DNA from: Stieleria bergensis | Lineage (GTDB): Bacteria > Planctomycetota > Planctomycetia > Pirellulales > Pirellulaceae | DNA length: 64,000 nt | Reading direction: 5' to 3' | Assembly (NCBI GenBank): GCA_007745635.1 | Contig: CP036272.1 | Coordinates: 2,252,370 to 2,316,369 of the forward strand | Shown: positions 62,399 to 64,000 of the stretch, piece by piece | Layout: each line of letters begins with the position of its first letter | How positions within the stretch are numbered: the stretch's first letter is position 1 | Position numbers and translations under genes: made by a program | Notes under the pieces: generated by a model | The model's database searches: none | Told to the model about the DNA's origin: nothing | Seen by the model: only the letters and a program-made list of their open reading frames with translations

Positions 62399-64000
62399 TC
62401 ACTCGTCCAGCAAACGGATCGCCTGATCGATCGCTGCGTGATTGGTCACAGGAACGCTTGGCCGGTTGGTGACGGTCACCAGTGGCTGTGGGGCGGCAAC
62501 GGGCGTTGGCGCTTCAGCAGGACCCTGGGTTGTCGCGGGGATTGGGAACGGCAGGCAAACCTCTGGCGTGACGATTGCTGCGGAATGATCAGTCGCTAGC
62601 AGACCGGTCGCCAGCGGAGCGGCGGCAAGCTGTTCACCTTCGCCATTGCTATGCAGTGCCAGCGTTGGCTCGCCGCCGGAGGAAGTCTGTGCTGCGTTGG
62701 AGGCTGGCGTCGACAAGGGGTTTTCGTTCGGGTCTTCGCCTTCAGTGGAAACGGTGGACGTTTGGATTTGTCGGTTCACCTGATTGATCACCAAGAACGC
62801 GTCCAGCGGTGTGATCATTCCGTCTTTGTTGACGTCGTAATAACGCAGCGGAGCATCGTAATTGATCGGCCCCGGTCCGAACCGTTGCAGATAGTTGATG
62901 ATCAGGATAGCGTCCAGCGGAGAGATGTCGCCATTATTGTTGACATCTTCGGGGACTTGGCTGTTGTGGAACGGTTCGTGGTTCTCCAGAACATCGATCA
63001 CAAACGTTTCCATCAGTGGATCATAGGTGCCTTGGTCGTCGCGAATCGTGACGTTCAGTTCCAGTTGCTCAGCGTCAAGGTGCAGCAAGTGCTGATTGTC
63101 GCGAAGTTTCAAAGTGCCTTCGACGACTTCAAAGCGACGATCGTTGACAAGGAAGCTGAAGTGATCTTGAGGCGGGATGCCATTGACCAAGATCGATCCG
63201 ACGGCTTTGCCCTTTTGTAGCTCCATGACTGACTTGTTGGTCAGTTTCATCTGTTCGGGTTGCTCTTCGACGTCCAAAACAGAAATCACCAGCTCGTTGG
63301 TCACGGAGCTGCCGGCGCGGTCACTGGCGGTGACTTTGACAATGACTTTTTCTTCGACTTCGTAGTCTAGAAAGATTCCTTTCTTGAGCTGCAAGCGATC
63401 ATCGACGACTGCGAAGCGCTGGTCATCGACGGTGAAGGAATGAAGTTCGTCGGCATCTTCGTCGATCGCTTGGAGAGCCGCGACAAGCAGGCCGGGGACG
63501 TTTTCGGTGACAGAAGCTTCGTCAGGAGTCACCGCCACGACTGGATCGTTTTCATCAAGCACTTTGACTTCGACGAAGCCTTCGATGTGGGTGTCTGTGA
63601 ATGCCTCTGTCCCCGAAACGGTCAGCGTGATGATCTCTTTGGCTTCGTGGTTCAAGCCGCCATCTTTCAGGATCAGTGTTCGGCCGTCGATTCGGAACCG
63701 ATTGTCGTTGACTGACAGGGTCAGGGTTCCATAGGGATCGTCCCCCACGACGGTGATGTTGCCGACCGCGTGGTTGTATCCCGAGTGTTCGGGGACGTCG
63801 TATTGCTGGAACAGAATGCCTTCGGGTTTGTCAATGACTGGCGAGACATTGATGATGACTTCCAGCGGAAGCGAGACCGCCTGTCCATTGTGAAAGCGAA
63901 CCTTGAATCGATCTTGACCAAAGAAGTCTCGGTCAGGAGTGTAACGCAGGCCATCTTCGGAGATCCGCTGGATCTCACCATGCTCTGTGTCTTGGACGAT
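62399..64000 (-). CDS. cadherin-like/dockerin surface protein (N-terminus beyond right edge)
   Basis: The frame is open to the right edge and ends at 62399, giving 533 visible C-terminal residues. Cadherin-like and bacterial-Ig-like repeats are visible, for example DGLRYTPDRDFFGQDRFKVR, VQLKKGIF-like beta segments and VIVKVTASDRAGSSVTNELV. Near the C-terminus two dockerin-type I Ca-binding repeats lie in tandem: DVNNNGDISPLDAILIINYL and DVNKDGMITPLDAFLVINQV. The rest is a Pro/Thr/Ala-rich tail of about 110 residues. Such giant proteins with dockerin repeats are common in planctomycetes; cohesin partners are not known there. They are probably exported and surface-exposed. An internal GTG at 63748 is not the start. 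Confidence 0.87.
   Translation of the reverse strand: MVQDTEHGEIQRISEDGLRYTPDRDFFGQDRFKVRFHNGQAVSLPLEVIINVSPVIDKPEGILFQQYDVPEHSGYNHAVGNITVVGDDPYGTLTLSVNDNRFRIDGRTLILKDGGLNHEAKEIITLTVSGTEAFTDTHIEGFVEVKVLDENDPVVAVTPDEASVTENVPGLLVAALQAIDEDADELHSFTVDDQRFAVVDDRLQLKKGIFLDYEVEEKVIVKVTASDRAGSSVTNELVISVLDVEEQPEQMKLTNKSVMELQKGKAVGSILVNGIPPQDHFSFLVNDRRFEVVEGTLKLRDNQHLLHLDAEQLELNVTIRDDQGTYDPLMETFVIDVLENHEPFHNSQVPEDVNNNGDISPLDAILIINYLQRFGPGPINYDAPLRYYDVNKDGMITPLDAFLVINQVNRQIQTSTVSTEGEDPNENPLSTPASNAAQTSSGGEPTLALHSNGEGEQLAAAPLATGLLATDHSAAIVTPEVCLPFPIPATTQGPAEAPTPVAAPQPLVTVTNRPSVPVTNHAAIDQAIRLLDE

Overview
The window looks like chromosomal DNA of a planctomycete of the Pirellulaceae (Rhodopirellula-like). 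This rests on gene content: two secreted sulfatases, the planctomycete families DUF1501, DUF1549/Big2, DUF1552 and DUF1592 (PSCyt1), a cadherin-like/dockerin surface protein, genes of the archaeal-type tetrahydromethanopterin (H4MPT) cofactor, and mostly short operons with long, repeat-bearing intergenic gaps. Genus and species are not proven here.

Layout. 1-2527: a DUF1549/Big2 protein cut by the left edge, preceded by a Tat-type DUF1501 protein (minus strand). 2711-4803: a class I methyltransferase and an apparently exported isoaspartyl methyltransferase. 5269-6165: PyrK-like oxidoreductase subunit (minus). 6534-8702: large secreted acetylxylan-esterase-like hydrolase. 8808-11127 (minus): PabA/TrpG-type amidotransferase, DUF447 protein and beta-RFAP synthase, a small block pointing to H4MPT synthesis from p-aminobenzoate. 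11221-12231: class II aldolase with a clear terminator. 12439-16358 (minus): RsuA/RluB-type pseudouridine synthase with basic tails, DUF58 protein, small lipoprotein, HU-type protein. 16953-21486: mutS and a sulfatase. 21791-25041: assimilatory sulfite reductase diverging from folD. 25255-28198 (minus): two membrane proteins and a fatty acid desaturase. 28556-31478: HI0933-type flavoprotein and a second sulfatase. 32126-32575: double TM2 protein. 33033-39587: GT2 polyprenyl-phosphate glycosyltransferase, GT-C-like membrane protein (ATGA overlap) and a 1174-residue AsmA-like protein. 39600-41096: proline-rich secreted protein. 41603-44873: aconitase and a TPR protein. 44962-46527: an IS110-family insertion sequence among palindromic repeats. 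46528-47592: Cds1-like PLP enzyme. 48226-52330: DUF1592/PSCyt1 plus DUF1552 pair. 52788-53342: unknown protein. 54039-56458: two overlapping GT4-type glycosyltransferases. 56546-58038: hpt and an acidic unknown. 58461-58547: tRNA-Ser(UGA) and terminator. 58869-60581: membrane protein. 60623-62272: thioredoxin-fold lipoprotein lacking CxxC. 62399 to the right edge: C-terminal part of a cadherin-like/dockerin protein.

How the genes fit together. The exported set (sulfatases, esterase, DUF1501/1549/1552/1592, dockerin protein) suits breakdown of sulfated and acetylated polysaccharides and a protein-rich envelope. folD (tetrahydrofolate) together with beta-RFAP synthase (H4MPT) suggests two parallel C1 carrier systems. 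A second theme is repeats. Tandem duplications of 14-22 bp occur at two stop codons, inside three reading frames and in one divergent promoter region. A dispersed palindromic family with a GTGCTTGCACGCA core recurs in four places. The best candidate for a less described system is the IS110 element, whose noncoding 5' flank could encode a bridge RNA. I did not find a clearly new multi-gene defence or metabolic system.
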